Shown one piece after another: positions 16,991 through 24,869 of a stretch of DNA of 45,578 bases; the stretch's first letter is position 1, and each line of letters begins with the position of its first letter. Source of the stretch: Aeromonas veronii bv. veronii. Its GTDB lineage: Bacteria > Pseudomonadota > Gammaproteobacteria > Enterobacterales > Aeromonadaceae. The notes under the pieces were generated by a model. The model made no database searches. It was not told the DNA's origin and worked only from the letters and a program-made list of their open reading frames with translations. The DNA lies in the NCBI RefSeq assembly GCF_000820225.1, contig NZ_CDDK01000040.1:1-45578 (forward strand). Reading direction: 5' to 3'. Position numbers and translations under genes: made by a program.

Positions 16991-17922
16991 GACTGAACGA
17001 TGGAGGTGGTCAGCCCCAGCTCGCTGACCACTTCGAACAACTGCTGGCGCAGCCAACGGTGGCCAGCCTCGGTGGTCCGGCTGGGGTGCCAGATGGCCGA
17101 CAGGCTGAATACTGATTCCTCGAAGGGGAAGGGGAGTACCCGCACATCATACATGCCGGCAAAGGTATTTATGATGGAGGTGGGCAAAACCCCGATGATC
17201 TCGCTGCATGCAATGATGGGCAGCATCTCCATGGCGGTCGGCACCCGTACCACGATATTGCGGTTGGCCATTTGCGGCAGGTGCTCGGCGGTGATCATGC
17301 TGCCTCTGACCTGCCACTGGGCCAACGCCACATGCTCCTCGGTAAAATAGGCCTCCACCGTCAAGTCGCTGCCCAGTCGCGGGTGGTTGCTGGCACACAC
17401 CACCTTCACCTGCTCGCCATAGAGCACCTCGCTCTTGAGCATGCTGCGCCCGCTCTGGGTCATGTCGATGATGAGATCATAACGCTGCATCCGCAGGTCA
17501 CTCTCCATATCCTCGGTAAAGAGGGGATGCACCTCAAGCGAAATACCTGGGGCGTGTGCCCGGATCTTGCACAGCAGCGCCGGGACCAGTTGGGCGCTGA
17601 TCAGTCTGACACAGGCGATGGAGAAGACTCGCTGGGAAGTACGTGGATTGAAAGTGCGCGAGGTCGAGAGGGTCGAGCTGAAGTTTTTCAGCGCGGCCGC
17701 CATCGCCGGATAGATGTCGATGGCAAACGAGGTGGGCTCCATCCCCACGACCTTGCGATTAAACAGAGGATCGCCGTAGATCTCCCGCAGTCGCTTGAGG
17801 GCCTTGCTGACGGCGGGTTGGCTGATCTCCATGCGTGTCGCCGCCCGGGAGAGGCTGCGCTCTTCATAGATGGCGACAAAGATCGGGATCAGGTTCAGCT
17901 CGGTACTTCGGATGTCTAACAA
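16987..17922 (-). CDS. LysR-family transcriptional regulator
   Basis: 311 residues. An N-terminal winged helix (LNLIPIFVAIYEERSLSRAA ... ISQPAVSKALKRLR) is followed by a two-lobed LysR substrate-binding domain (about 95-305). The start is TTG at 17922 with GAGG a few bases before it, and the frame begins exactly where LysR proteins usually begin. The effector is unknown. It is convergent with the maturase operon and downstream of the BatD gene. Palindromic T-N11-A boxes precede both the maturase (13641-13653) and the sulfatase (26703-26715), so it is the natural candidate regulator of both (inference). The overall look is closer to the LeuO/NodD-like branch than to metabolic regulators such as CysB. 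Confidence 0.92.
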   Translation of the reverse strand: MLDIRSTELNLIPIFVAIYEERSLSRAATRMEISQPAVSKALKRLREIYGDPLFNRKVVGMEPTSFAIDIYPAMAAALKNFSSTLSTSRTFNPRTSQRVFSIACVRLISAQLVPALLCKIRAHAPGISLEVHPLFTEDMESDLRMQRYDLIIDMTQSGRSMLKSEVLYGEQVKVVCASNHPRLGSDLTVEAYFTEEHVALAQWQVRGSMITAEHLPQMANRNIVVRVPTAMEMLPIIACSEIIGVLPTSIINTFAGMYDVRVLPFPFEESVFSLSAIWHPSRTTEAGHRWLRQQLFEVVSELGLTTSIVQS

Positions 17923-17993
17923 GAGAAGCCTCGTTACATGTTCGTGGAAAAATCACACTGCCTTGGCACTGCCGGGTAGCCGGAGGGGAGAAC

Positions 17994-18069
17994 CTGCCAC
18001 GCCAGTCAGGTGGCGTGGCAGCCAGCTGGTATCCCACTTTGGCAGTGTAATGAAGTGAGCAAAGTGGGA
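17994..18069. promoter_or_regulatory. Two inverted repeats between the BatD and LysR genes
   Basis: First, an 11-bp perfect stem CTGCCACGCCA (17994-18004) / TGGCGTGGCAG (18011-18021) with a six-base loop. Second, a 10-bp perfect repeat TCCCACTTTG (18032-18041) / CAAAGTGGGA (18060-18069) with 18 bases between. They lie downstream of the Bat operon and upstream of the LysR start (both minus strand). They may end the Bat transcript or serve as operators for lysR. No T-run follows, so intrinsic termination is not certain. Confidence 0.45.
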
Positions 18070-18109
18070 CAACCAGTGCAGGGGTTGGTTGCTGCGTGGC
18101 GCACTTTAT

Positions 18110-19492
18110 TTATCTGTTTGCGTTGCAGGATGATTGACCCGCTGAGGTCGGTTTGCCAGTCAGGGGGGTCAGTTCCGGCAGGGCCGCTTGCCAGCCGATG
18201 ATGCGGCCCAACCATGAACGGATGTTGCCAAGACTGGCGCCCCGTCGCCTTTGCAGGCGCACCAGCAGGTGCCAGCCCATCCTGAGCGCATCAGCCCGAT
18301 CAAGGGGATCTTGCTGGAATACAACCTGTTGTTGCTCCCAAGCCGGATCGGAACTGACACGGCTAAGTTCCAGCCAACCCCTCTTGGCCCGCAGATAGCG
18401 ATAGGCCAGTACCCGCACCGCCCCCCACTGCCTGCTCCAGATGGCGGCCCCATATTGCCAGCCGAGCGGACGAGGGTGGTGACGGTAGTAACGGGCCATA
18501 GCCAGGAGCGCCAGCACCAGCAGGGCTACACCACTGGCTACTCCAAGCAGCCGATGCCAGTAGGCCGCCAGCCAGGAGGCGGGAGTGTGGCGCACTTGCA
18601 GGGTCTGCCCAGGGAGGGTCAGGGTTTGCAGCTGGCCAGTCTGGCTGTTCCACCAGGCAAGCTCCAGCGCGGGCAGGGTCAACTCACCACCGCGCTGCAC
18701 GATATAGGTAGTCTGATCTTCCCGTGTCGAGAGGTACTCCCCCCGATCCTGGGTATCGTTCAGTCGGGCTTGCGCCGGATAGGCCTGTACCCGCCCATCG
18801 CTTGCAAGCGGAGTGATCAGCGGCGGGATCAGCACCGAGAGGGTATCCTGCCCGCTGGCGGTCACGGTGCGGGTGATAGCATCCCCCACCCGCAGCTCGC
18901 CGTCAGCACGGTCATCCGCAGAGCGCTGCCAACGCTGGCTCAGGGTGAGATTACTGGCGCTCAGCCAACGCCCGCCGACCGTCAGGGCTGGGTCGGGCAG
19001 AGCGGCGGCAAAGCGCTGAGGGTGGGTGGTGAGGGTGATCTGCCGGGAGCCCCCTTCAGGGCGCGCCACGGTGGCCCGCACCGTGATGGCGGGGATCTCG
19101 AACTGGCCGGATTGCTGGGGATAGAGCGTCAGCTCCCAGCGCTGGTGCGACCAGGTCTCGCCATTGCGGCGCTGGGTGAAGTTGGTCGCCAGCTCGCTGC
19201 GCTGCTTGACCATGACCCCCGGCAGCTCGAACTGGCCGATGCGGGTACCCGCGGTAAACCAGCGGTTGGTGGCCAACTCCAGATAGAGGGTGATCTGTTG
19301 GTTGACGGCATAGGGGCGCTTCTCCTCCCCCTGATCTTTCAACCAGCTCTTGAGGGTTACCTGAGTGGCGTCAGTCGCATCAGCGGCCTCGGCAGCCTGT
19401 GCCTCGACCGTGAGCAGCACGGCCCCGAGCAGGGTAGCGGTCGCCACATATCTGCACAGCCAGTGGCGGAGTTTATTGTGCCGGTTGCACAT
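18110..19492 (-). CDS. BatD-like membrane protein of the first MoxR/Bat operon
   Basis: About 460 residues. Signal peptide after a basic N-terminus (YVATATLLGAVLLTVEAQAA), a large periplasmic beta-sandwich region with repeats of the 'Y-A-V-N-Q-Q-I-T-L-Y' and 'GQFELPGV'/'SGQFEIPAITV' type, a membrane helix (about 345-365: LLGVASGVALLVLALLAMAR) and a cytoplasmic tail. This is the BatD (oxygen-tolerance/aerotolerance) layout. The ATG at 19492 has AAGGAG seven bases before it and overlaps the VWA/TPR gene by 20 nt. Last gene of the operon. Bat proteins are thought to form an envelope complex with VWA proteins under MoxR control; the exact role is unknown. Confidence 0.8.
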   Translation of the reverse strand: MCNRHNKLRHWLCRYVATATLLGAVLLTVEAQAAEAADATDATQVTLKSWLKDQGEEKRPYAVNQQITLYLELATNRWFTAGTRIGQFELPGVMVKQRSELATNFTQRRNGETWSHQRWELTLYPQQSGQFEIPAITVRATVARPEGGSRQITLTTHPQRFAAALPDPALTVGGRWLSASNLTLSQRWQRSADDRADGELRVGDAITRTVTASGQDTLSVLIPPLITPLASDGRVQAYPAQARLNDTQDRGEYLSTREDQTTYIVQRGGELTLPALELAWWNSQTGQLQTLTLPGQTLQVRHTPASWLAAYWHRLLGVASGVALLVLALLAMARYYRHHPRPLGWQYGAAIWSRQWGAVRVLAYRYLRAKRGWLELSRVSSDPAWEQQQVVFQQDPLDRADALRMGWHLLVRLQRRRGASLGNIRSWLGRIIGWQAALPELTPLTGKPTSAGQSSCNANR

Positions 19493-21203
19493 GGGTAGGC
19501 TCCTTGTGGGTGGCAGAACGAGGACGGGCGGTTGCGCCCGTTTGCTGCGCTTGTAGCTGGAGGCGGAATTTGGCTTGCAGGAAGTCACCGGGATCAGACT
19601 CCACCCGGCGCAGCCACTTTTCGGCCTGCGCCGGATTGGCCAGGATCTGATCTGCGGTCAGGGTTTCGCGCGCCATCAGGGATGAAGCCACGGTCTCTTC
19701 TGCCCCGTTGGCACTGCGTGGCTCATCATCGGGCAGTTCACTGGAGTGATCAGGTCCATCCGGCGTGCCGGTCTGGCTCTGACTGGCGCGGTTGATCTCG
19801 TCAACAATCCCGCTCATCACCTGATAGTTATGGGCGGCTGATTGGCGCACGCTCGGGTCGCTGGCCTCGTCAGCCAGTTTCCGGAACAGCCGGCGGGCGG
19901 CCAGATACTCACGCTGTCTGGCGAGGGCATTGCCGGCATAGAGCAGAGCCTGTTCGGAGTCGGCTTGCAGGAATGCTGACTGGGCCAGCGCAAACTCGGC
20001 GCCATAGTAGTAGGCCACCCCCTTGTAGAAGGGATCTTCATAGTGTTTAGCCGCCTCCAGATAGTCACCTTGCTGGAAGTACCACTGCCCCTGCTGATCC
20101 GGGGTGAGCCAGAGGTTTAACCACTGCTGTTTCAGCTCCTTTGCCCAGTGATTGATCGCAGGCTCTGTCGGCTCTACGGGCGCCAGCGAGAAGGTGGTGG
20201 CCTGCGCAGGCGTCGTCTGTAACAGGGAGAGACCGATGGCTGCCACCAGACCCCACTGCACCAGCCAGCCTTTGCGAAACCAGAGCAGCAGCAGGGCGAC
20301 GACCGGAAAGAGCAGGTAGTAGCCCATGTCTTGCCAGGGCATCAGGGAGTCGTTGTGGATCAAAAAGTTGCGTTCAATCCCCCGGTTGATGCGCTCTACG
20401 TCGCCATTATCCACCGTCATGGTGAGCAGGGTGCCATCGCTGTCACTGGCCAGTCGCCGTAGTGAGGCAAGCTCCAGCGGGCGTTTGCCACTCAGGGCCG
20501 GGTCGCCAGCGGCCAGGATCAGCAACTGACGGGATTGACCACGGAAATAGTCAGCCAAGGGGGCGATGGCGGAGGGGCTGATGCCATCACTCACCAGCAA
20601 AACGGTGCTGCCGGTCTCATCGGCCAGAAGCTCGGTGAGCAGCGGGAGCACCTGTTCGGTGCGCTTGCCCGCTTTAGGCATGATCTCGGGACGGATGGCG
20701 GCGAGGATAGGGTCATAGACGGCATTGTCACGGGTCAGCGGCATGGCGGTGTGGGCCGAGCCGGCAAAGACCACCAGCCCGTTGCGCCCGCCATCGCGGG
20801 TCGCCAGCAGATCGCTGATCTTCTGCTTGGCCCGCGTCAACCGGTTGGGGGCGATATCCGTTTCCAGCATGGAGTCGCTGTTATCGAGCAGGATCAGCAG
20901 GGCGCCCTGATCTTCGCCAAAGGGGGAGGGTTCACGGCTCCAGGTCGGCCCTGCGCAGATCAGTATGGCGAGCCCCATCAGCAGCCCCAGCACCTTGAGG
21001 GGCAGGTTCTTTTTCCAGCCGGTGTCCCCCAGCGTCAACGCCTCGCGCAGATGGGGCGGCAGCCGCTGTTGCCAGCTGTTTGCTTCATCCATGCGCCAGC
21101 GCAGCAGCAGGATGGCGACAAGGGGGAGCAAGGCCAGCAGCCACCAGGGGCGCAGAAAGTGGGCATTCAGCCAGAGCTGTTGCCAGTAGAGAGGATCCAT
21201 CAT
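19473..21203 (-). CDS. VWA and TPR membrane protein (BatB/BatC-like fusion)
   Basis: 576 residues. Two N-terminal membrane helices (LLALLPLVAILLLRW; VLGLLMGLAILICAG) precede a von Willebrand A domain (about 80-290). Its MIDAS begins LLDNSDSM (D-x-S-x-S) and continues with a second metal loop near LLVSDGIS. A third helix follows (LLFPVVALLLLWF, about 305-318), then a TPR-like region (about 370-470: WYFQQGDYLEAAKHYEDPFY, LFRKLADEASDP) and an acidic, disordered tail. This combines what are separate BatB and BatC genes in some bacteria. The start overlaps the preceding VWA stop as ATGATG, so coupling is tight. Metal-dependent protein binding is expected from the intact MIDAS. Confidence 0.87.
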   Translation of the reverse strand: MMDPLYWQQLWLNAHFLRPWWLLALLPLVAILLLRWRMDEANSWQQRLPPHLREALTLGDTGWKKNLPLKVLGLLMGLAILICAGPTWSREPSPFGEDQGALLILLDNSDSMLETDIAPNRLTRAKQKISDLLATRDGGRNGLVVFAGSAHTAMPLTRDNAVYDPILAAIRPEIMPKAGKRTEQVLPLLTELLADETGSTVLLVSDGISPSAIAPLADYFRGQSRQLLILAAGDPALSGKRPLELASLRRLASDSDGTLLTMTVDNGDVERINRGIERNFLIHNDSLMPWQDMGYYLLFPVVALLLLWFRKGWLVQWGLVAAIGLSLLQTTPAQATTFSLAPVEPTEPAINHWAKELKQQWLNLWLTPDQQGQWYFQQGDYLEAAKHYEDPFYKGVAYYYGAEFALAQSAFLQADSEQALLYAGNALARQREYLAARRLFRKLADEASDPSVRQSAAHNYQVMSGIVDEINRASQSQTGTPDGPDHSSELPDDEPRSANGAEETVASSLMARETLTADQILANPAQAEKWLRRVESDPGDFLQAKFRLQLQAQQTGATARPRSATHKEPTHVQPAQ

Positions 21204-22243
21204 GGCGTGTCTCCTGAGAGAGCAGTGCGCAGGCGGTAGCGCCTGAGGGTCAACAGGGAAAAGAGAGTGAGATAGAGGCCGACGCTGACGGCGATGAGGT
21301 AATGGTGCAGGCTTTCGCGAGTCTGAAAGCGGGTGCTTTCGTAGCGCTGTGGCTCCAGCTCACCGATCACCTGATAGGCGCGCGTCAGCTGCGCCTCATC
21401 AAGAGCCTGAAACAACTGGCCGCCGGTCAGGGTCGCCAACTGTTGCAGGGTATCGAGATCAAGTGCCTGTTCGCCGACGGTGGCCGGATCCCCCATGGCG
21501 ATAGTATGCAGCCGCACGCCGTTGACCGCGGCTACCCGGGCCGCATCCCGCGGGCTGACAAAACTGCCGGTGTCGTTGCCATCGGTAAGGATGATGGCGA
21601 CTTTCTCCCGCTTGGCGCTGTTCTGGTCTTGTTGCCCGTGGCGATCACTGTTGTTGAACACTTTGATTGCCAGACCGATGGCATCTCCCAGATGGGTACT
21701 CTGGCCCGCCATGGCGACATCGGTCTCCTGCAGCAGGGTTTGCCAGGTCTCGAGATCGGCGGTAAACGGCGCCTGGAGAAAGGCGGCATCCCCAAACAGG
21801 ATGAGCCCGAGCCGATCTCCTTCGCGCGTTGCAGCAAATTGTTTAAGCACCTCTTTGGCGGCGTCGAGCCGACTGAGGGACTTGCCGGGGTCGGGGGAGA
21901 AGTCGGTCTCGGCCATGGAGCCGGAGAGATCCAGCACTATCATCACATCCCGCCCGAACCGCTCGCGTACCTGAGGCGGGCCATAGATGGTGGGCTTGGC
22001 CAGCGCCACCACCGTCAGTAGCCAAACGGTGATCAGGGCGATCCGTTGCCACCAGCTGGCAGTCAGCTGGGTTGCCCCCTCACGCGGCGGCTCATCCAGC
22101 AGGTCGATCAGCAGATCGAAGAAGGGTACCTTGATGGCACTCTGCCGGGTGCGATAGGCCGGAATAAGGCGAAACACCAGCCACGGCAGGGGCAGCAGCC
22201 AGAAACAGTGGGGGTGGGCAAACTCGAGACCGGCATCAAGCAT
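21200..22243 (-). CDS. BatA-like VWA membrane protein
   Basis: 347 residues. Helix near the N-terminus (HCFWLLPLPWLVFRLIP), a second helix (RIALITVWLLTVVALAK), a VWA domain (about 85-280) with an intact MIDAS (VLDLSGSM, ILTDGND) and a C-terminal helix (YLIAVSVGLYLTLFSLLTL). The ATG at 22243 has GGAGG seven bases before it and overlaps the DUF4381 gene by eight bases, so it is preferred to upstream in-frame starts. Works with the neighbouring VWA/TPR and BatD proteins in an envelope complex (family context). The domain projects into the periplasm if the standard BatA topology applies. Confidence 0.88.
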   Translation of the reverse strand: MLDAGLEFAHPHCFWLLPLPWLVFRLIPAYRTRQSAIKVPFFDLLIDLLDEPPREGATQLTASWWQRIALITVWLLTVVALAKPTIYGPPQVRERFGRDVMIVLDLSGSMAETDFSPDPGKSLSRLDAAKEVLKQFAATREGDRLGLILFGDAAFLQAPFTADLETWQTLLQETDVAMAGQSTHLGDAIGLAIKVFNNSDRHGQQDQNSAKREKVAIILTDGNDTGSFVSPRDAARVAAVNGVRLHTIAMGDPATVGEQALDLDTLQQLATLTGGQLFQALDEAQLTRAYQVIGELEPQRYESTRFQTRESLHHYLIAVSVGLYLTLFSLLTLRRYRLRTALSGDTP

Positions 22244-22757
22244 GATGGGCCTCCGTCGCCAACGAGGCTGTTTGTATTGGAGTCTGGTGGTGGGCAAGCC
22301 AGTCGTTGCAGAGGGAAACGAGGCAGAGCTGATCACTGACGCTTAACACCACCTGATCACAGACCAGCGATACCAGCCAGCGCTCCCCCAGTTCGGTCGC
22401 GAAACGGGGCTGTCTATCAGCCATGGCATTGTCGAGGGTCTGCAGCAACGCCATGCCAAACAGCTTGCCGTGCCGGGGATCTAGGTGGGTCAACACCTGC
22501 TTGATCAGGTGAAACAGCGCCAGACTGGCCCCGGCATCAGACCAGTTGATCGTGCTCAGGGCCGCCTGCGCTTCACGGCGGTAACGCTGTTGCCACCAGC
22601 GCTGTGCCCGGTGATAGAGCCAGAGCAGCGCCAGCGCCCCCAGGCTCAGAGCCAGCAGCAGCCAGCCTGCGGTTTGCGGTTGCCAGCTGATGGTGGGTGG
22701 TACGGTCACGTCCTGCAATTCGCGCAGCATATAGGTGCCGGGCAGCTTGTGGTTCAT
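22236..22757 (-). CDS. DUF4381 membrane protein of the Bat operon
   Basis: About 173 residues. A short N-terminus, MNHKLPGTYMLRELQDVTVP, is typical of DUF4381. It is followed by one membrane helix (TAGWLLLALSLGALALLWLY, about 29-48) and a cytoplasmic helical domain. The ATG overlaps the DUF58 stop as TGATG and has GGAGGAGA in front of it, so the much longer open frame further upstream is not used. DUF4381 proteins sit between DUF58 and VWA genes in MoxR operons; function unknown. Its small size, single helix and fixed position suggest an adaptor between the cytosolic MoxR/DUF58 pair and the membrane VWA proteins (inference). Confidence 0.85.
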   Translation of the reverse strand: MNHKLPGTYMLRELQDVTVPPTISWQPQTAGWLLLALSLGALALLWLYHRAQRWWQQRYRREAQAALSTINWSDAGASLALFHLIKQVLTHLDPRHGKLFGMALLQTLDNAMADRQPRFATELGERWLVSLVCDQVVLSVSDQLCLVSLCNDWLAHHQTPIQTASLATEAHHA

Positions 22758-23740
22758 CAGTGATCTCCTCCCAATGCGGTAATGAGGCGGGCGAGGTGGT
22801 GGCCACCGGTGTCGAGGGTGATAAGCGGCAATCCCTTGAGGGCCATCAGTCGCAGCAGTTGATCTTTTTTCAGCTGCTGCTGGCGGGCTAGCCCCTGATC
22901 CAGCACAGGGATCAGGTGGGGAGCAATATTGAGCTGGTACTGGCCATCGCCGACTACCCAGCTGGCGTCTGCGGCTGTGGTCGACAGGGTCGACTCGAGG
23001 GGATCGGCGATGTGCAGTGCCAGCACATCGTTGTGCTGCTGCAAGTAACCGAGGCGGGTCAGGTCGGCCTCGGTGACGCCTGCCCAGTCGCTGAGAAAGA
23101 TCAGGGTGGTATTTTTCAACTTGAGGCGGCCCAGCATCGCCAGCAGGGGGGCCAGACCGGTCGCCTCGCTGTCGCGGCTGGTGGCCGAGAGAGCATGATT
23201 GGCGGCACAGAGCTGGCGCAGTCCTGCCAACCAGTGGCCACGGGAGCGCTGGCCGCGCAGCCACGCCACGCCATCGCAGTGCAAAATGGCGAGCCCGACC
23301 CGATCGTTCTCTTTGAGTACTTGCCAGCCGAGCAGGGCGGCGACTTCGGCGGCCACTACCGACTTCATCATCTCCACCGAGGAGAAGAACATGCAACTGC
23401 GCTGATCAACACAGAGGATCACGTGACGATCTTTCTCTTCGCTGTAACTGCGCACATGGGGGCGGCCGGTGCGCAGGGTCACTTTCCAGTCCAGGGTGCG
23501 AATATCATCCCCTTGCTGATAGTGGCGCAGCTCTTCAAAGTTGAGTCCACGGCCGCGAAAGCTTGACGGGTGACGGCCGCACAGCAGATTGCCGCTGTTT
23601 AGCCGGGGCAGCAGTGAAAACTGGCCGACCAGCCCCTGTAGCCGGACCAGCGTCAGGTAGTCACAGTGGATGCGGGGGTCACCACTGGGCGGTTGCCCGC
23701 ACTGTGTCAGCCTGTCATGGGATAAGGAGCGAGGTGTCAT
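22757..23740 (-). CDS. DUF58-family VWA-like protein
   Basis: 327 residues, no membrane segment. The DUF58 signature is complete: SSFRGRGLNFEELRHYQQGD, then DIRTLDWKVTLRTGRPHVRSY, then SEEKDRHVILCVDQRSCMFF. The last part is a VWA-like strand with a partial MIDAS (D-x-R-S-C). DUF58 partners MoxR in nearly all such operons (family knowledge). Position after MoxR, with eight bases between them, and TGATG overlap with DUF4381 place it firmly in the operon. It likely links the AAA+ engine to the VWA proteins. Confidence 0.9.
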   Translation of the reverse strand: MTPRSLSHDRLTQCGQPPSGDPRIHCDYLTLVRLQGLVGQFSLLPRLNSGNLLCGRHPSSFRGRGLNFEELRHYQQGDDIRTLDWKVTLRTGRPHVRSYSEEKDRHVILCVDQRSCMFFSSVEMMKSVVAAEVAALLGWQVLKENDRVGLAILHCDGVAWLRGQRSRGHWLAGLRQLCAANHALSATSRDSEATGLAPLLAMLGRLKLKNTTLIFLSDWAGVTEADLTRLGYLQQHNDVLALHIADPLESTLSTTAADASWVVGDGQYQLNIAPHLIPVLDQGLARQQQLKKDQLLRLMALKGLPLITLDTGGHHLARLITALGGDH

Positions 23741-23748
23741 GGTATCGC

Positions 23749-24726
23749 TTACCCGATGACGACGTGATCGAGCAGAGTCATCACCACCTGCTGGTGATCC
23801 ACCCCATCTGCCAGCGCGTCATAGCTGAGGGTAAAGCGGTGACCAAGCACGCTGGGCACCATGGCGCGCACATCGTCGGGCAGCACGTGGTTGCGCCCTT
23901 GCAGCCAGGCATAGGCGCGTGCGCACTTGTCCAGAGCAATGGATGCGCGGGGACTGGCGCCGACCGCAATCCACTGTGGCAGCCCGGTGGCCGGGTAGCG
24001 ATCGGGGTGTCGGGTCGCCATGACCAGCGCAATGATGTAGTGCTCCACCAGCGGTGAGACCGTCATGGCCGATAGCTCAGATCTGGCCTGCAAGATGAGT
24101 TCAGGGGAGAGGGGGGCGAACCCCTCGTTCTGCTGGCGGGTACCGCGCTCTTCGGCCCGCACCAACCGAATGATGGCAAGCTCTGCCTCATCATCGGGGT
24201 AGGCGACCGAGACCTTGAGGGCAAAACGGTCCATCTGGGCTTCTGGCAGCGGGTAGGTACCCTCCTGCTCGATGGGGTTCTGGGTGGCCAGCACCATAAA
24301 GAGCTCGGGCAAGCGATGGATCTTGTCACCGACGGTAACGGTGCCTTCTGCCATCGCCTCCAGCAGCGCCGCTTGTACCTTGGCGGGGGCGCGGTTCACT
24401 TCATCGGCCAGTACGATGCTGTTGAAGATGGGGCCAGGCTGGAAACGCAACTGGTGGGCTCCGTCACGCTCCTGATACATCTCGGTGCCGGTTACATCCG
24501 AGGGGAGCAGATCGGGGGTGAACTGAATGCGGCCGAAGCTGGTATTGAGGGCTTCTGCCAGCGCCTTGACCGAGCGGGTCTTGGCGGTGCCGGGTAAACC
24601 TTCAAGGAGCACGTGGCTATTGGTCAGCAGGCCGATGACCAGGGCGCGGATCACATGGGACTGGCCGACCACACTGAGACCAACCTGTTCGATAAGTTGC
24701 GAGATCTGTTGTTGCAAGGAGTTCAT
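23749..24726 (-). CDS. MoxR-family AAA+ ATPase
   Basis: About 325 residues. Walker A is GLPGTAKT, Walker B LADEVNRAP, and the sensor-1 region ATQNPIEQEGTYPLPEAQMD, all hallmarks of MoxR. An Arg-finger/sensor-2 lid follows (VGASPRASIALDKCARAYAW). MoxR ATPases act as chaperones that assemble or activate protein complexes, usually with VWA-domain partners, as here. First gene of a six-gene operon. The ATG at 24726 is chosen (MNSLQQQISQ); an ATG at 24747 is also in frame, and neither has a strong ribosome site. It lies downstream of the sulfatase terminator and an odd inverted repeat, so it probably has its own promoter. Confidence 0.93.
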   Translation of the reverse strand: MNSLQQQISQLIEQVGLSVVGQSHVIRALVIGLLTNSHVLLEGLPGTAKTRSVKALAEALNTSFGRIQFTPDLLPSDVTGTEMYQERDGAHQLRFQPGPIFNSIVLADEVNRAPAKVQAALLEAMAEGTVTVGDKIHRLPELFMVLATQNPIEQEGTYPLPEAQMDRFALKVSVAYPDDEAELAIIRLVRAEERGTRQQNEGFAPLSPELILQARSELSAMTVSPLVEHYIIALVMATRHPDRYPATGLPQWIAVGASPRASIALDKCARAYAWLQGRNHVLPDDVRAMVPSVLGHRFTLSYDALADGVDHQQVVMTLLDHVVIG

Positions 24727-24784
24727 AGGGTTTTCCACAGGGTACATTTAACGAGACAGAGATTGCGCTCGGAGGGGCCAACAG

Positions 24785-24833
24785 GTTTTCAATTTCCAGC
24801 CGGCACGGGGCGAGCCAGCTGGAAATTGAAAAC
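24785..24833. repeat. 16-bp perfect inverted repeat between sulfatase and moxR
   Basis: Arm GTTTTCAATTTCCAGC (24785-24800) and its exact complement (24818-24833) are separated by 17 bases. It lies just past the sulfatase terminator and about 60-110 bases before the MoxR start. The right arm shares its last three bases with the terminator stem. It may be a second terminator, an operator for the MoxR operon, or a chance repeat; no similar copy is seen elsewhere in the window. Confidence 0.6.
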
Positions 24834-24857
24834 GCCCACCAGAGAGTGATGGGCGTT
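24831..24857 (-). terminator. Rho-independent terminator of the sulfatase gene
   Basis: On the minus strand the sequence reads AACGCCCA, an 11-base loop, then TGGGCGTTTTC. The 8-bp stem uses 24850-24857 and 24831-24838 and is followed by a short T-run. It begins 13 bases after the sulfatase stop, so the sulfatase is probably its own transcript. Confidence 0.7.
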
Positions 24858-24869
24858 GGAGTCACCGCC

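Noticed and set aside
18251..19498. Plus-strand 415-codon frame opposite the BatD gene
   Set aside because: Shadow of the BatD reading frame; no motif or ribosome site.
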